Part shown: positions 27,788 through 36,224 of the stretch, piece after piece
Position numbering within the stretch: position 1 is the stretch's first letter
Layout of the letters: each line of letters starts with the position of its first letter
Source: an uncultured Draconibacterium sp.
GTDB lineage: Bacteria; Bacteroidota; Bacteroidia; Bacteroidales; Prolixibacteraceae
Reading direction: 5' to 3'
Assembly: GCF_963676815.1 (NCBI RefSeq)
Contig: NZ_OY781365.1
Coordinates: forward strand, 2,266,501-2,330,500
Length of the DNA: 64,000 nt
Notes under the pieces: model-generated
The model's database searches: none
Told to the model about the DNA's origin: nothing
Seen by the model: only the letters and a program-made list of their open reading frames with translations
Made by a program: the position numbers and the translations under genes

Positions 27788-30592
27788 ATGCCATTTTGTA
27801 CGCAATGTGGAAATGAACTTTCGGTAGGAGCACGCTTTTGCGGGAAGTGCGGAAAAGACCAGTTAGCGGGCCAAAACCAATGTGCAAACTGCGGAAATGA
27901 GCTGGAAGAGAATGAGAAATTCTGCTCAGGCTGTGGGACGCCTGTTGTTGAGAAAGCTGAGCGAAAAACAGCGCCGAAAAAGCAAAGAACAGCACAATCC
28001 AAGGAGGAAAAATTTACCAAAGAAGGCCGAAAAATAATTAGCGGAGGCCCTAAATCAGTTCAAAACAAACAAGCTATTCCGCCTCCAACATCTGTAAATA
28101 CCAAACAGAAAAAGAAGAAAAAGGGATGTCGCGGTTGCGCAATTACAAGCATAATAATTCTCGCAGTGCTGATTGTTCTTACCATGTTGGTTTACGGTAA
28201 AATTTCTGATTGGTGGCAGGAGTATTACGCCGATCAGGATATAGAGTTGAATACCGAAGGTGTTGATGGTATCGTTGATATTGAAGAGGGCGATGTAAGC
28301 CATTTACCGGAGAACAGAACAAAAGCTTCGGAAAAGAATGCAGATTTTGGAATAGACATTCCGATTACTACAAAGTGGAAATCAATAAAAAAAGAATCAC
28401 TCAAAGTATCTGAAAACAACACCGTAGCTAATTTTGAAAAGGTAAAAGTAGATTTTGGACAGTTTATTCTCGATCAAGAAACATCGGTGAATGTTGAAGA
28501 ATACGAACCACAAATAATTGATGACGAATGTTCGGTGGTAGCCTACGATATTGATCTTAAAGGGAAAAGTGAGTTTGATGATTACCTGACTGTTACCTTG
28601 CCGTATAACGAATCATTTATTGAAAATGGAAAAGCAGAAGACTGTGTAGCAGCACAATACTACAATCCAAAAACAAAAAGATGGGAACCCGTTTTGTACG
28701 AGCTCGATACGAAAAATAAGCAGGTTCACATTTACACCGATCATTTAAGCCGGTACGGCGTGTTTACGGTAAAAAACGATTTGAAAAGGAGAGCCTATAT
28801 TAGTGGCTTTTATATTCCGGACTCATATTTTAGTTCAGATAAAAAAGATTTACATCTTGATATTCTTGAAAAATATTATTCGGGAGGGAGAAGTCTTGGC
28901 GAAGAAGCTTTAAGCAAAGGTTTGAGTTTCTGGGGTAAATTTTCAGGACATAGTGGGGCGACCATAAACACATTAACTCTTGGTGGTAAGTATTCTACAG
29001 ATTTTATTGATGGATTAAACGATAAATTCAAAAATGCCGGTTATGTGGCAAGTACAGTGCAATTAGCTTACGATTTATGGAGAGGTGACCAAAAAAATGC
29101 TGCCATTAACCTTACAAAAAACCTTATGAACCAAATGGTGGCCGAGGTAAACATTGCTTCGCTTAATTTAGCTTTTGTGGGAGTTTATTTTATCGACTAT
29201 TCTCTCACTCAGTTTGGAAACGCAGCAATGGCTTCACGCTATAAGGAGTTGTTTGATGTTTACGACTTTTATAACAAAAACTATAATTCGCATCGCCGAA
29301 GTTTAAAAGAATGGCGTGCCTTTTTTATTGAAACCGAAAAAGAATATCAAAAAAATCCGCAAGAGGCAAGCAACCTTATTATGGAGGAAATTGATGCATA
29401 TTCAAGAGAGTTTATTGATAAAATAGGACTTGGTACGGATCATGAAAATACCGTAGAATTTAATGCACTTGCCGGCGAAGCTGGTAAGAAAAGTGTTGCC
29501 TGGCCCAATAAAGCAGATGTGGTAAAAATTCAGCAAGAAGGGAAACAACAGTTAATTGATAAGCTTTACCCCGTTTTTACATCGCTGAATAATTATCGAA
29601 TTAGAAAAATGAAAGAAGAGCTTATAAAAGAGCTGAAAGAAATTCAAAAAGAGGTAAATACTGTTGTTCCAATAACTATAATGGAAGACCTTGATCCAGG
29701 AGAAAAACCAGATTATGCAAATCATTTTGTTTGTATACGCCCGCTTGATGAAGAGGCTGATATTAAGCAATGGACAGGAAAATTAAATGATCGTGGCGCC
29801 ATTAAAACCTCATGCACAATATTGGGATTTATTCTCGCTGGCGATCCATACAGGGTAGAAGTTTATGATCCTGAAGACGTGCCGGATGATGATGAACCTG
29901 TTTTTGAAAAAGAATTTGAAATGAATCCAAAAGGTATTACAATTTATTTAGGAAGCGATGAGCCTGAAATTGTTGTTGGATCTGTTGTCCTTACTAATAA
30001 TCATAAATACGAGAAAGCCAGGACATCCATATATGGAATTAATGACCCGCTTGAAGTTATTGCTGGGATAAAGGATTTTGATATTCAGGTAGATAAAGAA
30101 GGCCGCTTTAGCAAAACGATAAAAGGACAAATTTTTGAATCAATATATGAAAGACAGAGCAGTGCAATCTATGACGGTTATATTTTTAAAGCTGGCAATA
30201 TCATTCTAAATGGGGAAATTGACGTTTTAAGACTGATTGAGAAAATGGAATCTGGTACAAACACTGTAGGAGAAGATGGTTCTTCATTTAAGATTGGTAC
30301 GATGAAATATACCAGTAATGGAAGTTTCACAGAAAAAGAGATTGTAAATGCGTCTTCATGGGGAGCGGAGGACTACGCTAAAATCATTCAGGGCTATTCA
30401 TTCAGTACTCAGGCAACATACGATTTATTTCTGGGGAGAAACACTCGAATTATGGATGCTCCATATATCATTTATGCAGAAACTGAAAACGGAAAATGTA
30501 GTGTTCAAAACGAACCTTCAGCTCAGAATAAACAAAAAAACAGCAATATACCTTTTGCTAATTCTATTGAGTTTAATATTACAATAAGATAA
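27788..30592 (+). CDS. Large zinc-ribbon, single-TM protein with extracytoplasmic domain
   Basis: This 934-residue protein starts with two zinc ribbons (CTQCGNEL...FCGKCG and CANCGNEL...FCSGCG, residues 5-55). A Lys-rich linker precedes one TM at about 118-138, and the remaining roughly 790 residues are presumably outside the cytoplasm. A stretch near 270-325 (KRWEPVLYELD, then HIYTDHLSRYGVFTV) resembles the end of ZU5-like domains of surface proteins. The middle is alpha-helical and charged, and the C-terminal third is beta-rich. No catalytic motif was recognised. It could pass a signal or tether across the membrane, but that is inference. Confidence 0.85.
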   Translation: MPFCTQCGNELSVGARFCGKCGKDQLAGQNQCANCGNELEENEKFCSGCGTPVVEKAERKTAPKKQRTAQSKEEKFTKEGRKIISGGPKSVQNKQAIPPPTSVNTKQKKKKKGCRGCAITSIIILAVLIVLTMLVYGKISDWWQEYYADQDIELNTEGVDGIVDIEEGDVSHLPENRTKASEKNADFGIDIPITTKWKSIKKESLKVSENNTVANFEKVKVDFGQFILDQETSVNVEEYEPQIIDDECSVVAYDIDLKGKSEFDDYLTVTLPYNESFIENGKAEDCVAAQYYNPKTKRWEPVLYELDTKNKQVHIYTDHLSRYGVFTVKNDLKRRAYISGFYIPDSYFSSDKKDLHLDILEKYYSGGRSLGEEALSKGLSFWGKFSGHSGATINTLTLGGKYSTDFIDGLNDKFKNAGYVASTVQLAYDLWRGDQKNAAINLTKNLMNQMVAEVNIASLNLAFVGVYFIDYSLTQFGNAAMASRYKELFDVYDFYNKNYNSHRRSLKEWRAFFIETEKEYQKNPQEASNLIMEEIDAYSREFIDKIGLGTDHENTVEFNALAGEAGKKSVAWPNKADVVKIQQEGKQQLIDKLYPVFTSLNNYRIRKMKEELIKELKEIQKEVNTVVPITIMEDLDPGEKPDYANHFVCIRPLDEEADIKQWTGKLNDRGAIKTSCTILGFILAGDPYRVEVYDPEDVPDDDEPVFEKEFEMNPKGITIYLGSDEPEIVVGSVVLTNNHKYEKARTSIYGINDPLEVIAGIKDFDIQVDKEGRFSKTIKGQIFESIYERQSSAIYDGYIFKAGNIILNGEIDVLRLIEKMESGTNTVGEDGSSFKIGTMKYTSNGSFTEKEIVNASSWGAEDYAKIIQGYSFSTQATYDLFLGRNTRIMDAPYIIYAETENGKCSVQNEPSAQNKQKNSNIPFANSIEFNITIR

Positions 30593-30594
30593 CT

Positions 30595-31386
30595 ATGCCA
30601 TTTTGTTCAAATTGCGGAAACGAAGTAAAAGCCGGCGCTGCTTTTTGCGGCAACTGCGGAAATAGCATTGGTGCAGCAGCATCACGACCTGCTTCTTCAC
30701 AGGCAGGGAAAGTAACGTTTGATGTAGTAACGCGTGAGCGTTTAAATATGGTTCAGGTTGAACTTGAAAACGCTGCTTTTCGTTACGAAGCCGGGGCTAT
30801 GCACTACATGAAAGGACAGCTCGAACTGCAGTCGGATTTACCGGGTGTAGGAAGCATTTTTAAATCGATGATTACCAAGGAGAAGGTTGTAAAGCCTGTA
30901 ATTACCGGAACAGGAACGGTTTTTTTAACGCCATCATTTGGCGAGTTTACCATTCTTGAACTGAATAACGATGAGTGGATTCTGGACAGAGGTGCTTATT
31001 ACGCATCGGAACTTGATATTGAATTGGGGGCATTTACCAACCGGGCTATTAGTGCTATGTTCTCAGGTGAAAAATGGTTTCAAACCGTTGTTGCCGGAAC
31101 CGGCAAAGTAATAATTAATTCAGCAGGTCCGCTTGAAGAAGTAGAACTGGTTAACGACAAACTTGTTGTGGATGGTAATTTTGCTGTAGCACGTACTTCA
31201 GGTATCGATTTAAAAGTAACCAAGGCAACCCGTGGTATCTTTTCTACAGTAATTTCGGGCGAGGGGCTTGTTAATACTTTTTCCGGAACAGGAAAAGTTC
31301 TGATCGCTCCGGTGGATAACTACTTTAATACCTTAATTCATACGGTTCGAACTATTAATAGTAACGTTTTAAGCTTACAAAAATAG
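30595..31386 (+). CDS. Zinc-ribbon AIM24-family protein
   Basis: A zinc ribbon (CSNCGNEV...FCGNCG, residues 4-22) is fused to an AIM24/TIGR00266-like beta-rich domain (about 40-255). Features of that family are the ENAAFRYEAGAMHYMKG opening, the repeated G-T-G turns (TGTGTVFLTPSFGEF, AGTGKVIINSAG) and FSGTGKVLIAPVD near the end. Bacterial AIM24 proteins have no settled role; the mitochondrial namesake affects inner-membrane organisation. It starts 2 bases after the preceding stop, so it is translationally coupled to the large zinc-ribbon protein. Confidence 0.88.
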   Translation: MPFCSNCGNEVKAGAAFCGNCGNSIGAAASRPASSQAGKVTFDVVTRERLNMVQVELENAAFRYEAGAMHYMKGQLELQSDLPGVGSIFKSMITKEKVVKPVITGTGTVFLTPSFGEFTILELNNDEWILDRGAYYASELDIELGAFTNRAISAMFSGEKWFQTVVAGTGKVIINSAGPLEEVELVNDKLVVDGNFAVARTSGIDLKVTKATRGIFSTVISGEGLVNTFSGTGKVLIAPVDNYFNTLIHTVRTINSNVLSLQK

Positions 31387-31396
31387 GTTCTGTAAA

Positions 31397-32128
31397 ATGA
31401 AAGAATTAGTAGATAAGATTAAAAACAAACAACGAATAACAGCCCGCACGTTTAACGTATTAACGTTAATTGCAGGTATTTTAGCTTTTGCTCCATTTGT
31501 TGACGGGCATTTTCTGTCGGGAGCATGGGCACTGGCTTTTGTAGGCATTTTTCTTACCATTTCATTTTTTGTGCTTACAATGATGTTTGCAAGAAGGGCA
31601 CGTAAGATGGATAATCTGAAGACTGGAGAAAAACTTTTGGTGCATTTACAGTTAAGCGACGAAATGTTAAAAACCTATGCAGATGAACTAAAACGCTATT
31701 ATAAAGAAAGAAATACGGCTTTAATGTGGATTGTAGGCATTTTCTTTGCCATTATAGGAGGTGCGATGCTCTTCTTTATGGAAGGTGACGAGCGTGTAGG
31801 TTTTGCACTTATTATTATATCTATTGTGGCCATCATTTTCTTTGTATCTAAATTTTTCCCGTGGTATTTCTACCGAAAAAATTTAAAGGGCGACAAGCAA
31901 ATAATGATTGGTGAGAAATATGCCTATTTCAATGGTTATTTTCATAATTGGGATTATCCATTATCGGGATTAAGCAAGGTTAAACAAATTAAACAACCAT
32001 TTTACGGGCTTCATCTGGTTTATTATTACACCGATTTAACATGGCGGCATACACACGAAATTAAAATTCCGTTGCCGAATGATTTTGATGTGAAACCAAT
32101 TATTAGTCATTTAAAACTGGCCAATTAA
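31397..32128 (+). CDS. Four-TM membrane protein of unknown function
   Basis: This 243-residue protein has two TMs near residues 20-60, a charged segment, two more near 110-155, and a soluble C-terminal region rich in Trp, Tyr and His (about 160-243). The tail, with a KYAYFNGYFHNWDYPLSGL segment, is faintly like PH-like tails of YcxB-type membrane proteins, but I cannot claim family membership. It ends the zinc-ribbon operon, 10 bases after the AIM24 gene, and converges on the AraC regulator with only 15 bases between stops. Confidence 0.75.
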   Translation: MKELVDKIKNKQRITARTFNVLTLIAGILAFAPFVDGHFLSGAWALAFVGIFLTISFFVLTMMFARRARKMDNLKTGEKLLVHLQLSDEMLKTYADELKRYYKERNTALMWIVGIFFAIIGGAMLFFMEGDERVGFALIIISIVAIIFFVSKFFPWYFYRKNLKGDKQIMIGEKYAYFNGYFHNWDYPLSGLSKVKQIKQPFYGLHLVYYYTDLTWRHTHEIKIPLPNDFDVKPIISHLKLAN

Positions 32129-32143
32129 ATAAAAGATAGTTTG

Positions 32144-33301
32144 CTAATTAAATGAACTGTTTTTTTCACGAAAATTGCCTGGAGTTGTTCCTTCAATTTC
32201 TTTAAACACCCGCGAAAATGACGCTACGGAACCGAAACCGGCCTGTTGTGCAATATATTCCATAGTGTATTTGTTGTTGACTTTTGAGCGCAGCAGTTGT
32301 TTGGCCTCTTCAACCCGGTACTTGTTCACAAACTCATTAAAATTCATTCGAAACTCGTCGTTAATCAATTTCGAAATATAAGTACGGTTGGTGTGAAGTG
32401 CTTTACAAACGGTGCTGATTCTTAAATCGTTTAATTGGTAAATTTTTTCCGATTGGAACAAGTTTAAAAGTCGTGCTTTTAAATCGTCGTTTGATGATGA
32501 TACGTTGCCTTCTTTTATCATCTCATGTTCCGATTCGTACAAACGTTCTGAAATTTGACTTTGGATATTGCCCTTATATCCGATAAGGAAAAACAGGGTT
32601 GTAAAAAAGGCCGAAGGCATAAGCAACGAAAGGTTGTGGTGAATGAAATAACTTCTGCCCAATAACGCAAAAATTATGGCTGCCAGCGAAACGGCAAAAG
32701 CAATATAGCCTAAATTCTTTACCCAATTAATCTTTTTTCCTTCCGTATTCGAAAAGTAGTTGTTTATTACTTTTTCGTGTTTTATCGAAATGCGAATAAG
32801 AAGTACCAGGTATATTATAGTTTGAAGAATCAGGGTTATTCGGCTTAAAAGAAAATTCCATCCTCTAAGTCCGGGAAGGGTATTAAGATTTATTCCTTTA
32901 AGGTTTGTCTTTATAAGAATATGCTCGACATAAAAGATACGTTCTTCGGGGGTAAGTATTAGTGTTAAAATTAAAGTAGATAATCCAAAAAAGATACCCG
33001 GCAAGAAATGAAACAGATGTTGTGGAAATTTAAGCCGTATAGTCGTTAATTTTAAAATGTAGGTATAAAAAAGAGGATAAAGTGACAATGCGGCATATAA
33101 GTAGATACTTTCGAAAAAAGCATAAAAGTGGTCGAATCGTGAGAAAAAAATGACATGAGAAACATACAATAAACATGCAAAAAGTAAAAAAATACCAAGT
33201 ATCCAGCGAGGCAGATTAGCCGATTTTTTTTGCAATACAAAGTTTAAGCCCCAAAAAAGGGTTACGTAAACGGGAGATAATAATGCAATGGCTTGTATCA
33301 T
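32144..33301 (-). CDS. Membrane-anchored AraC-family transcriptional regulator
   Basis: The N-terminal 235 residues form about seven TMs. A short linker leads to a C-terminal AraC domain (about 275-385) with both helix-turn-helix motifs: STVCKALHTNRTYISKLIN and YIAQQAGFGSVASFSRVFKE, then TTPGNFR. This 7TM-AraC layout is common in Bacteroidota and suggests direct sensing in the membrane. It points towards the zinc-ribbon operon and away from the sulfatase cluster; either could be a target. The 293 bases upstream contain a hairpin and the terminator of the next gene. Confidence 0.9.
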   Translation of the reverse strand: MIQAIALLSPVYVTLFWGLNFVLQKKSANLPRWILGIFLLFACLLYVSHVIFFSRFDHFYAFFESIYLYAALSLYPLFYTYILKLTTIRLKFPQHLFHFLPGIFFGLSTLILTLILTPEERIFYVEHILIKTNLKGINLNTLPGLRGWNFLLSRITLILQTIIYLVLLIRISIKHEKVINNYFSNTEGKKINWVKNLGYIAFAVSLAAIIFALLGRSYFIHHNLSLLMPSAFFTTLFFLIGYKGNIQSQISERLYESEHEMIKEGNVSSSNDDLKARLLNLFQSEKIYQLNDLRISTVCKALHTNRTYISKLINDEFRMNFNEFVNKYRVEEAKQLLRSKVNNKYTMEYIAQQAGFGSVASFSRVFKEIEGTTPGNFREKNSSFN

Positions 33302-33473
33302 TATTAAATTGTAAAAACGGCTTGAGTGTAAAATTACAAAATTATGTTCATATGTGTGCTTTTTACAATATGGAACTTACTTTTTACGATTTGAAGCTAT
33401 CAATGAAAATTATAAACCGATCTTCGCAAAACGCTTTTACAGGAATAGATTTTTTAAAAGCAAAAATATTTGG

Positions 33474-33511
33474 CAGTTCTACAGTAGCAAATATTTTACT
33501 ACTGCAAACTG
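33474..33511. repeat. Intergenic stem-loop
   Basis: CAGTAG (33482-33487) pairs with CTACTG (33499-33504), and an outer CAGTT/AACTG pair (33474-33478, 33507-33511) extends the stem across a small internal loop. It lies in the upstream region of the AraC gene, about 175 bases before its ATG. It has no T run suited to termination. Its function is unknown and it may be incidental. Confidence 0.3.
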
Positions 33512-33542
33512 TCCACCCTCTTATTTGATGAAGTCTAAATGC

Positions 33543-33576
33543 AAAAAAGGTGGTTTGATTACGAACCACCTTTTTT
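33543..33576 (-). terminator. Rho-independent terminator of the sulfatase/isomerase operon
   Basis: AAAAAAGGTGGTT (33543-33555) is complementary to AACCACCTTTTTT (33564-33576), with further G-C and G-T pairing towards an ATTA loop. It lies 18 bases past the stop of the isomerase-like gene. The flanking A and T runs make it usable in both directions. Confidence 0.88.
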
Positions 33577-33594
33577 ATGAGTATCTGATTAATT

Positions 33595-34524
33595 TTATAC
33601 TTCAAAGGAATCGGCTTTTCGGTAAGCTTCAATAAACGCTATCTCGCCTTCCTTTCCGGGAATACTTTTACCATGCTCGGCGCAAATTGTGCCGTTGTAG
33701 CCTTTGTCGTACATATGTTTAAAAATATTGACAAAGTTAATCTCTCCGGTTCCGGGTTCTTTACGTCCGGGGTTGTCGCCACAATGGAAAGCACCAATAT
33801 AATCCCAGCAAATATCCATGTTCATGATAAGATTGCCTTCGGTAATTTGCTGGTGGTACAAGTCGTCAACAATTTTACAACTTGGATGATTAACAGCTAC
33901 GCAAATCATTTTGGCCTGCGCCATTTTTGTGAGGAATAATTTTGGATGGTCGACCTGGTGGTTTAGTGGTTCCATAACCAAATCCAATCCCGTTTTTCCG
34001 GCAACATCACAACAAGCACGCATATTATTAATTACATTAATGGTTTGATAATCCCAATCCATTTTTTCGTCGTAAATACCGAATGTTATCAAGCCTGTTT
34101 TTGCACCTGTTCTTTTTTGTACATCAAGTGCTTCTTGGGTTTTACCTACCAACATTTTAGTTACTTCTGGATCGTCAGTAACACCGTATTTGGCACCGTG
34201 ATCGGCATATACGATAAATGGTCCGATATCAAGTCCGAGCCGGGCTGCTTCGTTACCGATTTTTTCCTGCATTTCGGCCGGTTTCCACATCAAGCCGTTA
34301 TCAAAAAAAGCTGTAAATCCCTGGTCGGCAATAAACTTCAGGTTTTCAATCGGATCTTCTCCAACATGCTCACGGAAGGTTCCAAGTCCCGGTGCATATT
34401 TCATGTTAAACTTAGCCGAATTTGATACTTTTGAATCAGAAAATGAAGCATTTGCAATGCCAGAAATACCGCTGAAAGCGAGGGTACCCACTGCTGCGTT
34501 ACGAATAAAATTTCTTCTCTCCAT
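33595..34524 (-). CDS. Tat-exported hydroxypyruvate isomerase-like TIM-barrel protein
   Basis: The N-terminus MERRNFIRNAAVGTLAFSG is a twin-arginine signal, so the folded enzyme is probably exported. The rest is an AP-endonuclease-2/xylose-isomerase-like TIM barrel close to hydroxypyruvate isomerase. Candidate metal and catalytic residues are the Glu in LVMEPLNH, Asp in KIVDDLYHQQI, His in GAFHCGDNPGR and Glu in TICAEHGKS. It is last in the sulfatase-glycosidase cluster, 113 bases after the second sulfatase. In that setting it more likely acts on a sugar or sugar acid than on hydroxypyruvate, which is inference. Confidence 0.85.
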   Translation of the reverse strand: MERRNFIRNAAVGTLAFSGISGIANASFSDSKVSNSAKFNMKYAPGLGTFREHVGEDPIENLKFIADQGFTAFFDNGLMWKPAEMQEKIGNEAARLGLDIGPFIVYADHGAKYGVTDDPEVTKMLVGKTQEALDVQKRTGAKTGLITFGIYDEKMDWDYQTINVINNMRACCDVAGKTGLDLVMEPLNHQVDHPKLFLTKMAQAKMICVAVNHPSCKIVDDLYHQQITEGNLIMNMDICWDYIGAFHCGDNPGRKEPGTGEINFVNIFKHMYDKGYNGTICAEHGKSIPGKEGEIAFIEAYRKADSFEV

Positions 34525-34637
34525 GGTTATGTGGTTTAAATTATGTGCTGTAATGCCTGTTTACAAATAAGCATCATTGCTGATGTTTTGTTTTAATAAG
34601 ACGCAAAAAAACGAAATATAACTAATTCTGTTTGTGC

Positions 34638-36212
34638 TTAATCGATGGTGATTTTGCTTCCCCACCAATCGTTGCCCGGATCAAAATCCTCTGATAGCAT
34701 CCAAAGTCGATCCTTTTCCAAAGCCGGCCATCTTTTCTCGATCACATTTTGTAGGTGTGCTTTTTCTCGCTCTGCAGTCCATGTCGGATCTTGCGTTGGA
34801 AAACGAGCTCCCATTTCTTCCAGCATTTCAAAAAGCTGATTGCTCATTTCTTTCACTTTTACAGGATTTTCAGCAGCGAGATCATTTGTTTCACTTAAAT
34901 CGTTTTTCAGATTGTAAAGTTCTTCATGACCATCTTCGTAATAATGAATGAGTTTCCATTCACCCAAACGGATAATTGATGATGGTTCGCCGCCCTGGTT
35001 CCCATAATGTGGGTAATGCCATATTAGTGGTCTTTCCGCAAGCGATTCGCCTTTTAAAAGCGGAACAAGACTAATTCCGTCTGTGTGTTCTTCCGGTTTT
35101 AAATCGGCGCCACAAAGTTCAAGAATCGTTGGATAGAAATCTGTTCCCGTCACCGGAGTGTTGCATGTCTCTCCATTTCCCATCTCAGGAACCTTTATAA
35201 AGAATGGTTCGCGGATTCCGCCTTCAAACTGGTAGCCTTTTCCGCCACGCAGCGGTTTGTTTGATGTTGCAAATGCATCGCCGGCTGCCACGCCGCCATT
35301 GTCGCCGGTAAAACAAATTATGGTATTTTCGGCCAAACCTAATTCGTCTAAAGCATCCAGCACATAACCCACTGCATCGTCGGTACTTTCCACCAGACCG
35401 GCATAAACCGGATTGTCTTGGTGTTGACGAATTGGAAGAAAATGCCCCATTTCAAATCCTGTTTCTGCTACTCCCAAAGCATCTGCTTTATCGCGGTATT
35501 TCACCCATTTTTCCTGTGTGGTTTGAATGGGGCCGTGAACCGCATAAAACGAAAGGTAAGCGAAAAATGCAGTGTCCTTATGGTTTTGAATAAAGTCAAC
35601 GGTTTCTTTTGCCAAACGCATCGTGAGGTTTTCTCCGTCAGGGCCGCTCGTGAGATTTGGATTTTCCCAGGGAGCATAATAGCCACCAATTGGGCTTCCA
35701 ACATCCCAACCGCCTTTATTGATATCAAAACCATGATCTTCGGGCCACGATCCTTTTTTGCCAAGGTGCCATTTGCCTGCAAAAAAAGTGGTATAACCGG
35801 CTTCTTTTAAAGCTTCCGGTAAGGTGGTATAACTTTGCTGAAGATGATGAACATACTCCGGCGGAAGTAATTTTGTTGCCCTGCCTAAATTGCTCCAGTC
35901 CTCGCCTGTTGCGGCTCCAATCCAGTCGGTAATTCCATGCCGGGCCGGAAACTTACCGCTTAAAATACTCGCTCGCGACGGGCTGCAAACCTGACAAGTT
36001 GCATAACCGTTGGTAAATAGCATTCCTTCGTTGGCAATCCGATCAATGTTGGGTGTTTCGTAATACTTGCTACCCATTACACTGCAGTCGGTGTAGCCAT
36101 AGTCGTCGACCAAAATAAAGAGAACATTCGGTTTCGTAACCTCCTGTTTTTTCGATTGACACGAAAACAATGTAACTACAATTAGTATCAGAAAAGTGAT
36201 CTTGTTACTCAT
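34638..36212 (-). CDS. Cys-type sulfatase lipoprotein (second of the pair)
   Basis: I start at ATG 36212 (MSNKITFLILIVV), because an AAGGAGG sits 5 bases upstream and the product then has a lipoprotein signal ending LFSC. The longer frame from 36284 lies inside the previous gene. The mature enzyme opens with the metal-binding DD of PNVLFILVDDYGY and has the formylglycine signature CQVCSPSRASILSG with Cys76 as the modified residue, then GKWHLGKKG. It should hydrolyse sulfate esters on a polysaccharide or oligosaccharide once matured by an anaerobic sulfatase maturase, which is not in this window. Subfamily not determined. Confidence 0.92.
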   Translation of the reverse strand: MSNKITFLILIVVTLFSCQSKKQEVTKPNVLFILVDDYGYTDCSVMGSKYYETPNIDRIANEGMLFTNGYATCQVCSPSRASILSGKFPARHGITDWIGAATGEDWSNLGRATKLLPPEYVHHLQQSYTTLPEALKEAGYTTFFAGKWHLGKKGSWPEDHGFDINKGGWDVGSPIGGYYAPWENPNLTSGPDGENLTMRLAKETVDFIQNHKDTAFFAYLSFYAVHGPIQTTQEKWVKYRDKADALGVAETGFEMGHFLPIRQHQDNPVYAGLVESTDDAVGYVLDALDELGLAENTIICFTGDNGGVAAGDAFATSNKPLRGGKGYQFEGGIREPFFIKVPEMGNGETCNTPVTGTDFYPTILELCGADLKPEEHTDGISLVPLLKGESLAERPLIWHYPHYGNQGGEPSSIIRLGEWKLIHYYEDGHEELYNLKNDLSETNDLAAENPVKVKEMSNQLFEMLEEMGARFPTQDPTWTAEREKAHLQNVIEKRWPALEKDRLWMLSEDFDPGNDWWGSKITID

Positions 36213-36217
36213 AACAG

Positions 36218-36224
36218 CCTCCTT
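36218..36224 (-). promoter_or_regulatory. Strong Shine-Dalgarno site deciding the sulfatase start
   Basis: AAGGAGG on the minus strand lies 5 bases before ATG 36212 and overlaps the stop codon of the upstream sulfatase (36223-36225). Strong anti-SD matches are uncommon in Bacteroidota, so this one is a clear start marker and suggests efficient re-initiation between the two sulfatases. Confidence 0.7.

Noticed and set aside
33283..33635. Three short frames in the gap between the AraC and isomerase genes
   Set aside because: They overlap one another on both strands and cover a terminator and a stem-loop. No start signals or family features were seen.
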